From Marinobacter guineae (GTDB taxonomy: Bacteria; Pseudomonadota; Gammaproteobacteria; Pseudomonadales; Oleiphilaceae), in the NCBI RefSeq assembly GCF_002744735.1, contig NZ_KZ319343.1:1-64000 (forward strand): 64,000 nt of DNA, written 5' to 3'. Under the pieces are notes generated by a model. The model was not told the DNA's origin. It made no database searches and saw only the letters and a program-made list of their open reading frames with translations. Every line of letters starts with the position of its first letter. The stretch's first letter is position 1. A program made the translations under genes and the position numbers. Shown here one piece after another: positions 57,549 through 64,000 of this stretch.

Positions 57549-58952
57549 TTAGCAGGAGTAGTACAGCTGGAACTCAACCGGATGAGTGGTCATGTTCAGT
57601 TTCTCAACTTCACCGCGCTTCAGGTCAATGTAGCCGGCAATCATGTCTTCAGTGAACACGCCGCCGCGGGTCAGGAACTCGTGGTCGTCCGCCAGGCAGT
57701 CCAGAGCTTCAGACAGGGTTTCGGCAACCTTCGGAATGTTCAGGGCCTCTTCCTTCGGAAGATCGTACAGATCCTTGTCCATGGCGTCGCCAGGGTGGAT
57801 CTTGTTCTGGATACCGTCCAGGCCGGCCATCATCAGGGCAGCGAAAGCCAGGTACGGGTTGGCCGCCGGATCAGGGAAGCGAACTTCAATACGACGCGCT
57901 TTCGGGCTGTTCACGTAAGGAATACGGATGGAGGCCGAACGGTTACGGGCGGAGTAGGCCAGCATAACCGGTGCTTCGTAGCCCGGAACCAGACGCTTGT
58001 AGCTGTTGGTTGCCGGGTTGGTGAAGGCGTTGATGGCCTTGGCGTGCTTGATAACGCCGCCAACGTAGTACAGGGCCGCTTCGCTCAGGCCGGCATAGCT
58101 GTCGCCTGCAAACAGGTTCTTGCCGTCTTTGCTCAGGGACATGTGTACGTGCATGCCGGAACCGTTATCACCCACAACCGGCTTGGGCATGAAGGTGGCT
58201 GTTTTGCCGTAGGCGTGAGCCACGTTGTGTACGCAGTACTTCAGGATCTGAACTTCGTCAGCCTTGCGGGTCAGGGTGTTGGCGCCAACGCCGATTTCAC
58301 ACTGGCCAGCGGTGCCCACTTCGTGGTGATGAACTTCGATTTCCAGACCCATGGATTCCATGGCCGCACACATGGCGCCACGCAGGTCGTGCAGACTGTC
58401 CACCGGCGGAACCGGGAAATAGCCGCCTTTCACACCCGGGCGGTGGCCGATGTTGTTGCGGTCGAAGTCTTCGCCGGATACCCAGGCGGCCTCTTCCGAA
58501 TGGATGTGGTACGAAGAACCTTGCATGTCTACGTTCCATTTAACGGAATCAAAGACAAAGAACTCCGGCTCCGGGCCGAACAGGGCGCCATCGGCGATGC
58601 CGGTGGACTTGAGGTATTCCTCGGCACGACGGGCAACGGAACGCGGATCGCGCTCATAGCCCTGCATGGTTGTGGGCTCTACAATGTTGCAGGTGATGTT
58701 AACGGTGGTTTCTTCAGTGAACGGATCGAGTACTGAGGTCTCGTCGTCCGGCATCAGGATCATGTCGGATTCGTTGATGCCTTTCCAGCCGGCAATGGAA
58801 GAGCCGTCAAACATTTTGCCGTCCGCGAAAAAATCTTCATCTACTTCGGTGGCTGGCAGCGTCACGTGCTGCTCTTTACCGCGGCTATCAGTAAAGCGCA
58901 GGTCAACCCATTTGACTTCGTGTTCTTTGATCAAATCAACTGTCTTGGACAT
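57549..58952 (-). CDS. glnA: Glutamine synthetase, type I (adenylylated form)
   Basis: GlnA makes glutamine from glutamate, ammonia and ATP as a dodecamer. The 467 residues start [20 protein letters not shown]. Metal and substrate motifs include [41 protein letters not shown] and [20 protein letters not shown]. The adenylylation tyrosine is Tyr396 in KDLYDLP, so GlnE control is expected. It diverges from typA; sigma54 promoter and NtrC sites lie upstream, and ntrBC lies downstream on the same strand. Confidence 0.98.
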   Translation of the reverse strand: MSKTVDLIKEHEVKWVDLRFTDSRGKEQHVTLPATEVDEDFFADGKMFDGSSIAGWKGINESDMILMPDDETSVLDPFTEETTVNITCNIVEPTTMQGYERDPRSVARRAEEYLKSTGIADGALFGPEPEFFVFDSVKWNVDMQGSSYHIHSEEAAWVSGEDFDRNNIGHRPGVKGGYFPVPPVDSLHDLRGAMCAAMESMGLEIEVHHHEVGTAGQCEIGVGANTLTRKADEVQILKYCVHNVAHAYGKTATFMPKPVVGDNGSGMHVHMSLSKDGKNLFAGDSYAGLSEAALYYVGGVIKHAKAINAFTNPATNSYKRLVPGYEAPVMLAYSARNRSASIRIPYVNSPKARRIEVRFPDPAANPYLAFAALMMAGLDGIQNKIHPGDAMDKDLYDLPKEEALNIPKVAETLSEALDCLADDHEFLTRGGVFTEDMIAGYIDLKRGEVEKLNMTTHPVEFQLYYSC

Positions 58953-59107
58953 TGTGCATGCTCCATAAGTTATACCGCAAAGGCGGCTGTATTCATGTTC
59001 GTGATGCCGGATCGCTCAGAATACTGAGTTCCGATCTGTTTCTCAGGTTTGCGCAGCTTAGCAAATGCCAGTGCGTCTTACCTGCAAATTTCGGCTGCTT
59101 TCGATAA

Positions 59108-59124
59108 AGCAAGGCGCTTGCCAA
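59108..59124 (-). promoter_or_regulatory. Predicted sigma54 promoter of glnA
   Basis: On the minus strand TTGGCAAGCGCCTTGCT (59124-59108) has GG and GC spaced by 10 nt and matches YTGGCACG-N4-TTGCW at nearly all positions. The predicted start is near 59097, about 145 nt before glnA. The NtrC boxes lie about 110-140 nt upstream of that start, the usual enhancer distance. Confidence 0.8.
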
Positions 59125-59207
59125 TTTTTAGGGCATGCTCCAGAACTGAGCAACTGCAAGGGTTTGGGGCATGTACAGGCCAAATTCGCTGTTACCGGTT
59201 CGGTTCC

Positions 59208-59237
59208 TGCACTTTATTGGTGCACTTAATTGGTGCG
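59208..59237. promoter_or_regulatory. Two overlapping NtrC boxes upstream of glnA
   Basis: TGCACTTTATTGGTGCA (59208-59224) is a full NtrC consensus (TGCAC-N7-GTGCA). TGCACTTAATTGGTGCG (59221-59237) overlaps it by four bases and is one base off. The centres are 13 nt apart, so two dimers would sit on nearby, not identical, faces. Together they form a likely enhancer for the glnA sigma54 promoter. Confidence 0.8.
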
Positions 59238-59323
59238 TTAATTGTTTGGGTGCGCTAAATGAGTGCGCGGCATCGCCCAAAGAGTAGGCGTTTTTCTTCA
59301 TATTAACGACACAGACTTTTCGC

Positions 59324-59329
59324 TATACT
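59324..59329 (+). promoter_or_regulatory. Probable -10 box of the typA promoter
   Basis: TATACT is followed by the discriminator ACGCGCCGC. No good -35 box is present: the best candidates are TATTAA (17-nt spacing) or TTAACG (15 nt). The predicted start is near 59336, leaving a leader of about 175 nt before typA. Confidence 0.45.
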
Positions 59330-59346
59330 ACGCGCCGCTTCATTTT

Positions 59347-59497
59347 CACCCTGCCATTTTGAGATTCGGGATCGAGAAGATCCATGCAGGGTGCCGGGCA
59401 ACCAGTCCCGGTGAATGAGTTCATTTTACGGATTTGAGACGGCATGTGCGGGGATTCTCCCTTCGAACGACCCTCTCAGGTCATTTAGTGCATGCCG
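59347..59497 (+). ncRNA. Multi-stem structured 5' leader of typA (candidate RNA regulator)
   Basis: Three separate stems can be drawn. I: CACCCTGC (59347-59354) with GCAGGGTG (59386-59393), enclosing GGATC/GATCC (59369-59373, 59379-59383). II: CCGGG (59394-59398) with CCCGG (59407-59411), directly adjacent. III: CGGCATG (59442-59448) with CATGCCG (59491-59497), enclosing GACC/GGTC (59469-59472, 59479-59482). Stem III ends at the edge of the AGGA ribosome binding site of typA. An autoregulatory or temperature-sensitive role is only a guess. No known riboswitch class was recognised. Confidence 0.45.
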
Positions 59498-59510
59498 CAG
59501 GATTATTTTT

Positions 59511-61322
59511 GTGATTGAAAAACTTCGTAATATCGCCATTATTGCCCACGTTGACCATGGTAAAACCACGCTGGTTGATCAGCTGTTGCGCCAGTCCGGC
59601 ACGTTGGACCGAAAAGAGCTCGAAAGCGAGCGGGTTATGGATTCCAACGACCAGGAAAAAGAGCGTGGCATTACCATTCTGGCCAAGAATACGGCCCTGA
59701 AATGGCACGACTACGACATCAACATCGTTGATACTCCGGGCCACGCTGACTTCGGTGGCGAGGTTGAGCGTGTCATGAGCATGGTCGACTGTGTATTGCT
59801 GGTGGTCGATTCCATCGACGGACCTATGCCACAAACCCGTTTTGTGACTCAAAAGGCGTTTGCCGCCGGCCTGCGCCCGATCGTGGTGGTCAACAAGATT
59901 GACCGTCCTGGTGCCCGTCCGGACTGGGTTGTGGACCAGGTGTTTGATCTGTTCGACAACCTGGGTGCGACTGATGAACAGTTGGACTTTCCTATTGTTT
60001 TCGCCAGTGCCCTGAATGGCATTGCGGGCATGGATCACGAAAAACTGGATGACAACATGGATGCCGTGTTCCAGGCGATCGTTGATCATGTGCCTGCACC
60101 GAACGTCGATATGGACGGTCCGTTCCAGATGCAGATTTCCCAGCTGGATTACAACAGTTTCCTGGGCGTGATCGGTATTGGTCGCATCGCGCGGGGCAAG
60201 ATCAAAACCAACTCGCCGGTGACCGCGGTTGGGGCCAATGGCAAGAAGCGCAATGGTCGTATCCTCAAGATCATGGGGCACTCTGGCCTACAGCGCGTTG
60301 AAGTGGATGAAGCACAGGCCGGCGATATTGTCTGCGTGAGCGGTATGGATCAGCTGTTTATCTCGGATACGCTGTGTGATCAGGCCAACGTTGAGGCCCT
60401 GCCGCCACTTACGGTGGATGAGCCGACCGTATCAATGACCTTCCAGGTAAACGATTCGCCCTTTGCCGGCCGGGAAGGCAAGTATGTCACCAGCCGGAAC
60501 ATCAAGGAGCGCCTGGAGAAGGAATTGCTGCACAACGTGGCATTGCGCGTTGAAGAAGGCGAGTCGGCAGATAAGTTCAAGGTGTCCGGTCGTGGTGAGC
60601 TGCACTTGTCGGTGCTGATTGAGAATATGCGCCGCGAGAACTTCGAGCTGGCCGTAGGTCGCCCGGAAGTTGTCATCAAGGAAGTGGATGGCGTGAAGCA
60701 GGAGCCCTACGAAAATGTCATCGTCGACATTGAAGAGCAGCATCAGGGCCCGATCATGGAGCAGATGGGTCTGCGTAAAGGTGATCTGACCAACATGGTA
60801 CCGGACGGCAAGGGGCGGATGCGCCTTGAGTACACCATTCCGGCCCGCGGCCTGATCGGTTTCCGAAATACCTTCCTGACCATGACTTCAGGCAGCGGTA
60901 TTCTGACCTCGACCTTCAGTCATTACGGCCCCGTCAAGGTTGGTGATGTGACCAGCCGCCAGAACGGTGTCATCGTCTCCATGGCGACCGGAACAGCACT
61001 GACCTATTCTCTGGAAACTCTGCAGAGCCGTGGCAAGCTGTTCCTGGACCCGGGTCAGGAAATCTACGAAGGCCAGCTTTGCGGTATCCATAGCCGTGAT
61101 AACGATCTGGTGGTTAACCCCACCAAGGGCAAGAAGCTGGACAACATGCGTGCCTCCGGCAAGGATGAAGTTATCGCGCTGGTGCCGCCCATCAAGCATA
61201 CGCTTGAGCAGGCGCTGGAGTTTATCGATGACGACGAACTGGTAGAGGTGACGCCGAAATCGATTCGCCTTCGGAAGAAGCTTTTGACCGAGAACGAGCG
61301 GAAGCGGTCGAACAAAAAGTAA
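59511..61322 (+). CDS. typA: Translational GTPase TypA/BipA
   Basis: TypA/BipA is a ribosome-binding GTPase related to EF-G, needed for growth in the cold and for ribosome assembly. From the GTG at 59511 ([20 protein letters not shown]) the product is 603 residues, the standard length, with AGGA 8 nt upstream. Motifs: AHVDHGKTT (about 12-20), [12 protein letters not shown] and [10 protein letters not shown]. An in-frame ATG at 59415 would add 32 non-family residues and is rejected. The C-terminal domain ends in [18 protein letters not shown]. Confidence 0.97.
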   Translation: MIEKLRNIAIIAHVDHGKTTLVDQLLRQSGTLDRKELESERVMDSNDQEKERGITILAKNTALKWHDYDINIVDTPGHADFGGEVERVMSMVDCVLLVVDSIDGPMPQTRFVTQKAFAAGLRPIVVVNKIDRPGARPDWVVDQVFDLFDNLGATDEQLDFPIVFASALNGIAGMDHEKLDDNMDAVFQAIVDHVPAPNVDMDGPFQMQISQLDYNSFLGVIGIGRIARGKIKTNSPVTAVGANGKKRNGRILKIMGHSGLQRVEVDEAQAGDIVCVSGMDQLFISDTLCDQANVEALPPLTVDEPTVSMTFQVNDSPFAGREGKYVTSRNIKERLEKELLHNVALRVEEGESADKFKVSGRGELHLSVLIENMRRENFELAVGRPEVVIKEVDGVKQEPYENVIVDIEEQHQGPIMEQMGLRKGDLTNMVPDGKGRMRLEYTIPARGLIGFRNTFLTMTSGSGILTSTFSHYGPVKVGDVTSRQNGVIVSMATGTALTYSLETLQSRGKLFLDPGQEIYEGQLCGIHSRDNDLVVNPTKGKKLDNMRASGKDEVIALVPPIKHTLEQALEFIDDDELVEVTPKSIRLRKKLLTENERKRSNKK

Positions 61323-61338
61323 GCCATTGATTGAAACA

Positions 61339-61368
61339 GGGGCCAGAAGAACGTTTTCTTCTGACCCC
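61339..61368. repeat. GGGGCCAGA...TCTGACCCC hairpin element after typA
   Basis: The arms 61339-61351 and 61356-61368 pair over 13 positions with one C-A mismatch and a CGTT loop; the centre is GAAGAACGTTTTCTTC. It resembles the element after mshQ (54003-54029). It lies 17 nt after the typA stop and just upstream of the true terminator. Confidence 0.75.
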
Positions 61369-61380
61369 GGGCTCATCTCG

Positions 61381-61415
61381 AAAAGGGCAGATGAAATTCT
61401 CATCTGCCCTTTTTT
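61381..61415 (+). terminator. Intrinsic terminator of typA
   Basis: GGGCAGATGA (61385-61394) and TCATCTGCCC (61400-61409) form a perfect 10-bp stem with loop AATTC. Four A precede and six T follow. It is separate from the repeat hairpin 13 nt upstream. Confidence 0.93.
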
Positions 61416-61463
61416 CATTGGCGTAAGCTAAACTCCGGTTAAATCCTTACTTCGGAGCGCTTC

Positions 61464-62426
61464 ATGCTCACCCTGTACCCTGAAATCAAACCCAACGCCC
61501 AACACCGTATTGCCGTTGATGCGCCGCATGAACTCTATGTTGAAGAAAGCGGCAACCCGGATGGCATCCCGGTTCTTGTGGTCCATGGCGGGCCCGGCGG
61601 AGGCTGTGAGGACTACCATCGCCGCTTCTTCGATGCCGAACGTTTCCGGATCATTCTGATGGACCAGCGCGGCGCAGGAAGGTCGACGCCATTGGCGGAA
61701 CTTGAAGGCAACAGCACGGAAAAGCTGGTTGAAGATATGGAGGCTGTGCGCTCCTTCCTCGGTGTCGACAAATGGCTTCTGTTTGGTGGAAGCTGGGGGT
61801 CGACCCTGAGCCTGGTCTATGCCCAGGCCCACTCCGAGCGTGTTTTGGGGTTGGTTTTGCGAGGCATCTTTCTCTGCCGTCCCCGCGATATCCAGTGGTT
61901 TTACCAGGATGGCGCAAGCCGGGTGTTCCCGGATTACTGGGCAGACTTTGAGGCACAGATTCCCGAGGCAGAGCGTGACGACATGGTCTCAGCTTATTAT
62001 CAGCGGCTAACCAGTACCAACGAACTGGAGCAGATTCAGGCCGCCAAGGCCTGGTCTGTGTGGGAGGGTCGGTGCGCAACCCTGCATCCGAATCCGAGGG
62101 TGGTTGAGCATTTTGGTCATCCTCATGTTGCCATCGCCCTGGCTCGAATCGAATGCCACTATTTCATGAATTCCTCATTCCTGGAGCCTGATCAGATCCT
62201 GCGGGATGCCGGCAAACTGTCGGACATTCCGGGCGTCATCGTCCATGGCCGTTATGATATGGTCTGCCCTCTCGAGAACGCCCTGGCGCTAAGCATGGTC
62301 TGGCCGGAAGCGGAGCTTCAGATTATTCGGGATGCCGGCCATTCCGCTTCCGAGCCTGCGATTGTCGATGCCCTGATTCGTGGTGTTGAGTCAGTTGTTG
62401 CCAAAACCGAGAAAAGTGTCGGTTGA
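61464..62426 (+). CDS. pip: Proline iminopeptidase
   Basis: An alpha/beta-hydrolase of the peptidase S33 family that removes N-terminal proline from peptides. The 320 residues start MLTLYPEIKPNAQHRIAVDA. The oxyanion motif HGGPGGGCEDYHRRFFD (about 40-56) and MDQRGAGRSTP are typical. The nucleophile is Ser110 in GGSWGS; the acid is the Asp in GRYDMVCP, and the base is the His in DAGHSASEP. It is likely cytoplasmic; no signal peptide is seen. dtd lies 91 nt downstream, the same pair as in Pseudomonas. Confidence 0.95.
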   Translation: MLTLYPEIKPNAQHRIAVDAPHELYVEESGNPDGIPVLVVHGGPGGGCEDYHRRFFDAERFRIILMDQRGAGRSTPLAELEGNSTEKLVEDMEAVRSFLGVDKWLLFGGSWGSTLSLVYAQAHSERVLGLVLRGIFLCRPRDIQWFYQDGASRVFPDYWADFEAQIPEAERDDMVSAYYQRLTSTNELEQIQAAKAWSVWEGRCATLHPNPRVVEHFGHPHVAIALARIECHYFMNSSFLEPDQILRDAGKLSDIPGVIVHGRYDMVCPLENALALSMVWPEAELQIIRDAGHSASEPAIVDALIRGVESVVAKTEKSVG

Positions 62427-62517
62427 ATTCCATTCTCAGGGTTGCGGCCTTTGAGCGCCGTGGATAAACTCTCTGCCGATCATATTTCTAACTGTTCATT
62501 CGTCCTCTGGGAATTTG

Positions 62518-62976
62518 ATGAAAGGACTGATTCAGCGAGTATCGGAAGCCAGTGTCACAGTGGATGGTGAGCAGATAGCCTCGATAGGAACCGGGTTGCT
62601 AGTGCTGCTGGGTGTCGAAAAGGGCGATGTAGAAAGTGCGGCAAGAGAGCTATGCCGTAAAATCCTGACTTACCGTGTATTCCCCGATGACGCAGGCCGG
62701 ATGAATCGAAGTCTGGCAGATATCGGGGGTTCCCTCCTTATAGTCCCACAGTTTACGTTGGCGGCCGATACCTCATCGGGCACGCGGCCGGGGTTTTCAA
62801 CTGCCGCCGGGCCTGATGTGGCGAACCGGCTGTACCGACTGTTTGTGGCTGAGGCCAGCTCCGGGCTGGGTCCTGAAAAAGTGGGTGAGGGCGAGTTCGG
62901 TGCCGATATGAAAGTCGGTCTGGTGAATGACGGGCCGGTAACCTTCCTGCTTGAGGTCGGACAAAGGCGCGAATAA
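62518..62976 (+). CDS. dtd: D-aminoacyl-tRNA deacylase
   Basis: DTD hydrolyses D-amino acids (and Gly) from mischarged tRNAs as a dimer. The 152 residues start MKGLIQRVSEASVTVDGEQI from the ATG at 62518; a TTG directly before is unlikely. The cross-subunit Gly-Pro motif NDGPVTF is intact. The other active-site motif, SQFTLAAD in E. coli, reads PQFTLAAD here, a Ser to Pro change. The GxGP-type C-terminus and overall length (about 145 typical) otherwise fit. A role in proofreading of translation goes with its neighbour pip only loosely. Confidence 0.95.
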   Translation: MKGLIQRVSEASVTVDGEQIASIGTGLLVLLGVEKGDVESAARELCRKILTYRVFPDDAGRMNRSLADIGGSLLIVPQFTLAADTSSGTRPGFSTAAGPDVANRLYRLFVAEASSGLGPEKVGEGEFGADMKVGLVNDGPVTFLLEVGQRRE

Positions 62977-63348
62977 GTACTTGCACTAATATCAGGCATC
63001 TTCTCTGTCACTGGGTTTTGTTGGTGCAAAAATGCCGGTAAATGAGAATAAGAATATTAGAAAACGTACTTTTGTTTATTTTAAGATCATGATTTATAAG
63101 GGTTAATGTAATTTTGGCCTCGGAATTGAAATGTAACCGTCACGCAGCTCGTGAGCACGATAAAGCATAAACACTTGCGTTCCTGGTGCCAAAAGAGCTA
63201 AAAATGCACCGTCAATTATTTGCAAAAAGCGAATGGTTGTATTAAAACAGGTTCATCACGCAGAGCTTTAACAATGCTCTGTAACTAATTGAGCCATATA
63301 GAGCTGCCTTTCGGTGGTTTTAATCAAAAAAGAAGAAAAGTTACTTCG
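62977..63348. other. AT-rich intergenic region between dtd and the porin gene
   Basis: The full gap between dtd and the porin gene is 498 nt. In this part I see no gene, no intrinsic terminator for dtd and no clear promoter. It is much more AT-rich than the surrounding genes. GGTGC/GCACC pieces occur near 63022, 63184 and 63206 but without NtrC-box spacing. TGCAAAAAGCGAA at 63231-63243 repeats 13 bases of the ntrB promoter, but the -24 GG is missing. Confidence 0.5.
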
Positions 63349-63382
63349 TTGTCACAAAACTGACATCGGCGTAATGCAGAAT
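63349..63382 (+). promoter_or_regulatory. Pho-box-like site and -10 region upstream of the porin
   Basis: TTGTCACAAAACTGACAT (63349-63366) matches the Pho box CTGTCAT-N4-CTGTCAT at 11 of 14 fixed positions, with AAAA in the spacer. CAGAAT (63377-63382) starts 11 nt after it, where the -10 box of PhoB-dependent promoters is placed. The start would be near 63389, about 86 nt before the porin ATG. Confidence 0.45.
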
Positions 63383-63474
63383 CGGCCTCATCCAGCCTGA
63401 CTGGTGAAGCCTTACAAAATCGGGATAAGAACCCGTCGCTAAAACCTGAGTTAACTCAAAAAGGAAGACGCAAC

Positions 63475-64000
63475 ATGAAAAAAACACTCATCGCATCTGC
63501 TATTGCAGCCGCTACTTTCTCTGGCGCTGTCGCGGCCCAGGAAAGCAACATGCCGACCGTGTACGGTAACATCCAGTACGCACTCTCCCATACCAACGTA
63601 GACGGCGCCGGTTCAACCGTAGACCATTTCGATAACGGCACCACTCTGGGTGTTAAGCACGACCACGAAATTGCACCGGGCATCACTGGCTTCCTGAAGA
63701 TGGAGCTGGAAGGTATCAACGCTGATGACAAGGCTGCGAGCAGTGGCATTGACAAGCTTGACGAAGCTTACATCGGTATCAAAGGCGATAGCTTTGGTCA
63801 GGTGTGGGTTGGTTCAGATGATTCCACTTACGAAAGCGCTATCGACAAGATCGTAAACTTCCACGAAGTTGGTACTGGCATTGGCGGGAGTTATAGTACT
63901 GGTGAAGGCGATCTGATTCAGTATATGTCCCCGTCCTTCGGTGGCCTGACCCTGGGTGGCGCTGTCCAGGTGAATGGAGACGGCGATGCAAGCAAGAACG
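63475..64000 (+). CDS. Outer-membrane porin, 5' part (runs off the window)
   Basis: The first 175 codons of a Gram-negative porin. The signal peptide is about residues 1-22 (MKKTLIASAIAAATFSGAVA), then AQESNMPTVYGNIQYALSHT, the start of a beta-barrel of the OmpC/porin_4 type. Alternating strands, Gly-rich turns and GSDDSTYESAI, ISPS-like YMSPSFGGLTLGGAV follow. AAGGAAG lies 6-7 nt before the ATG. The gene continues past 64000. Substrate specificity cannot be told; the Pho-like site hints at phosphate control. Confidence 0.88.
   Translation, partial: MKKTLIASAIAAATFSGAVAAQESNMPTVYGNIQYALSHTNVDGAGSTVDHFDNGTTLGVKHDHEIAPGITGFLKMELEGINADDKAASSGIDKLDEAYIGIKGDSFGQVWVGSDDSTYESAIDKIVNFHEVGTGIGGSYSTGEGDLIQYMSPSFGGLTLGGAVQVNGDGDASKN

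Larger units (their letters stand above)
58953..59323. other. glnA-typA intergenic control region
   Basis: The 558-nt gap between the divergent glnA and typA holds no convincing gene. Short reading frames here have no recognisable product. It contains, from glnA outward, a leader of about 145 nt, the sigma54 promoter at 59108-59124, two NtrC boxes at 59208-59237, the typA -10 box at 59324-59329 and the structured typA leader (59347-59510), each listed separately. CTCAGAATACTGAG at 59013-59026 is a small palindrome of unknown role. Confidence 0.7.

Noticed and set aside
57582-58736. A 384-residue open frame on the plus strand opposite glnA
   Set aside because: It is antisense to glnA; the translation is Val/Gly/His-rich and resembles no protein family.
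63184-63245. NtrC or sigma54 sites upstream of the porin gene
   Set aside because: GGTGCC/TGCACC spacing is wrong for an NtrC dimer. The TGCAAAAAGCGAA match to the ntrB promoter lacks the -24 GG and points away from the porin.

Overview
The window reads as a chromosomal segment of a marine gammaproteobacterium. Gene order, protein sequences and the combination of loci resemble Marinobacter or a close relative; this is recognition from family knowledge, not a database search. No phage, transposase, integron or CRISPR array is visible. Almost all of the sequence is ordinary core genome, plus one large pilus locus.

Layout. (1) 1-17058: the end of a first tuf gene, tRNA-Trp(CCA), secE-nusG, rplKAJL-rpoBC, then the str operon rpsL-rpsG-fusA-tuf. 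The second tuf shares a 267-nt identical 3' end with the first. (2) 17079-30874: the S10, spc and alpha ribosomal protein operons in canonical order (rpsJ to rplQ), including secY, the 37-residue rpmJ and rpoA. Sigma70-type promoters are visible before rpsL, rpsJ and rpsM; the last two lie inside inverted repeats. (3) 30935-35970: uvrA on the minus strand, divergent from a YajR-like MFS transporter and ssb. (4) 36136-53963: a complete set of MSHA type IV pilus genes on one strand, mostly with overlapping or near-overlapping ends: mshI (split into PilM-like and PilN-like genes), mshJ, K, L, M, N, E, G, F, B, A, C, D, O, P and the 1554-residue mshQ. (5) 54064-59124 on the minus strand: ntrC, ntrB, a DUF4124 protein and glnA. 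Sigma54 promoters and NtrC-type sites can be read upstream of glnA and of ntrBC. (6) 59324-62976: typA with a long folded leader, a proline iminopeptidase and dtd. (7) 63349-64000: a Pho-box-like site and the start of an outer-membrane porin gene that runs off the window.

How the genes work together. Regions 1-2 make the translation and transcription machinery and the SecYE channel. Region 4 encodes a whole pilus machine: inner-membrane platform, extension ATPase with a c-di-GMP-type N-domain, secretin, major and minor pilins, and a large surface protein that is probably a tip or adhesive component. Region 5 is the nitrogen-limitation circuit: NtrB phosphorylates NtrC, which should activate glnA and, from the sites seen, its own operon.

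Most of the window is well-known biology. The least explained parts are the multi-stem leader before typA, the promoter-bearing inverted repeats before rpsJ and rpsM, the repeat elements around the pilus locus and typA, and the domain mix of MshQ.
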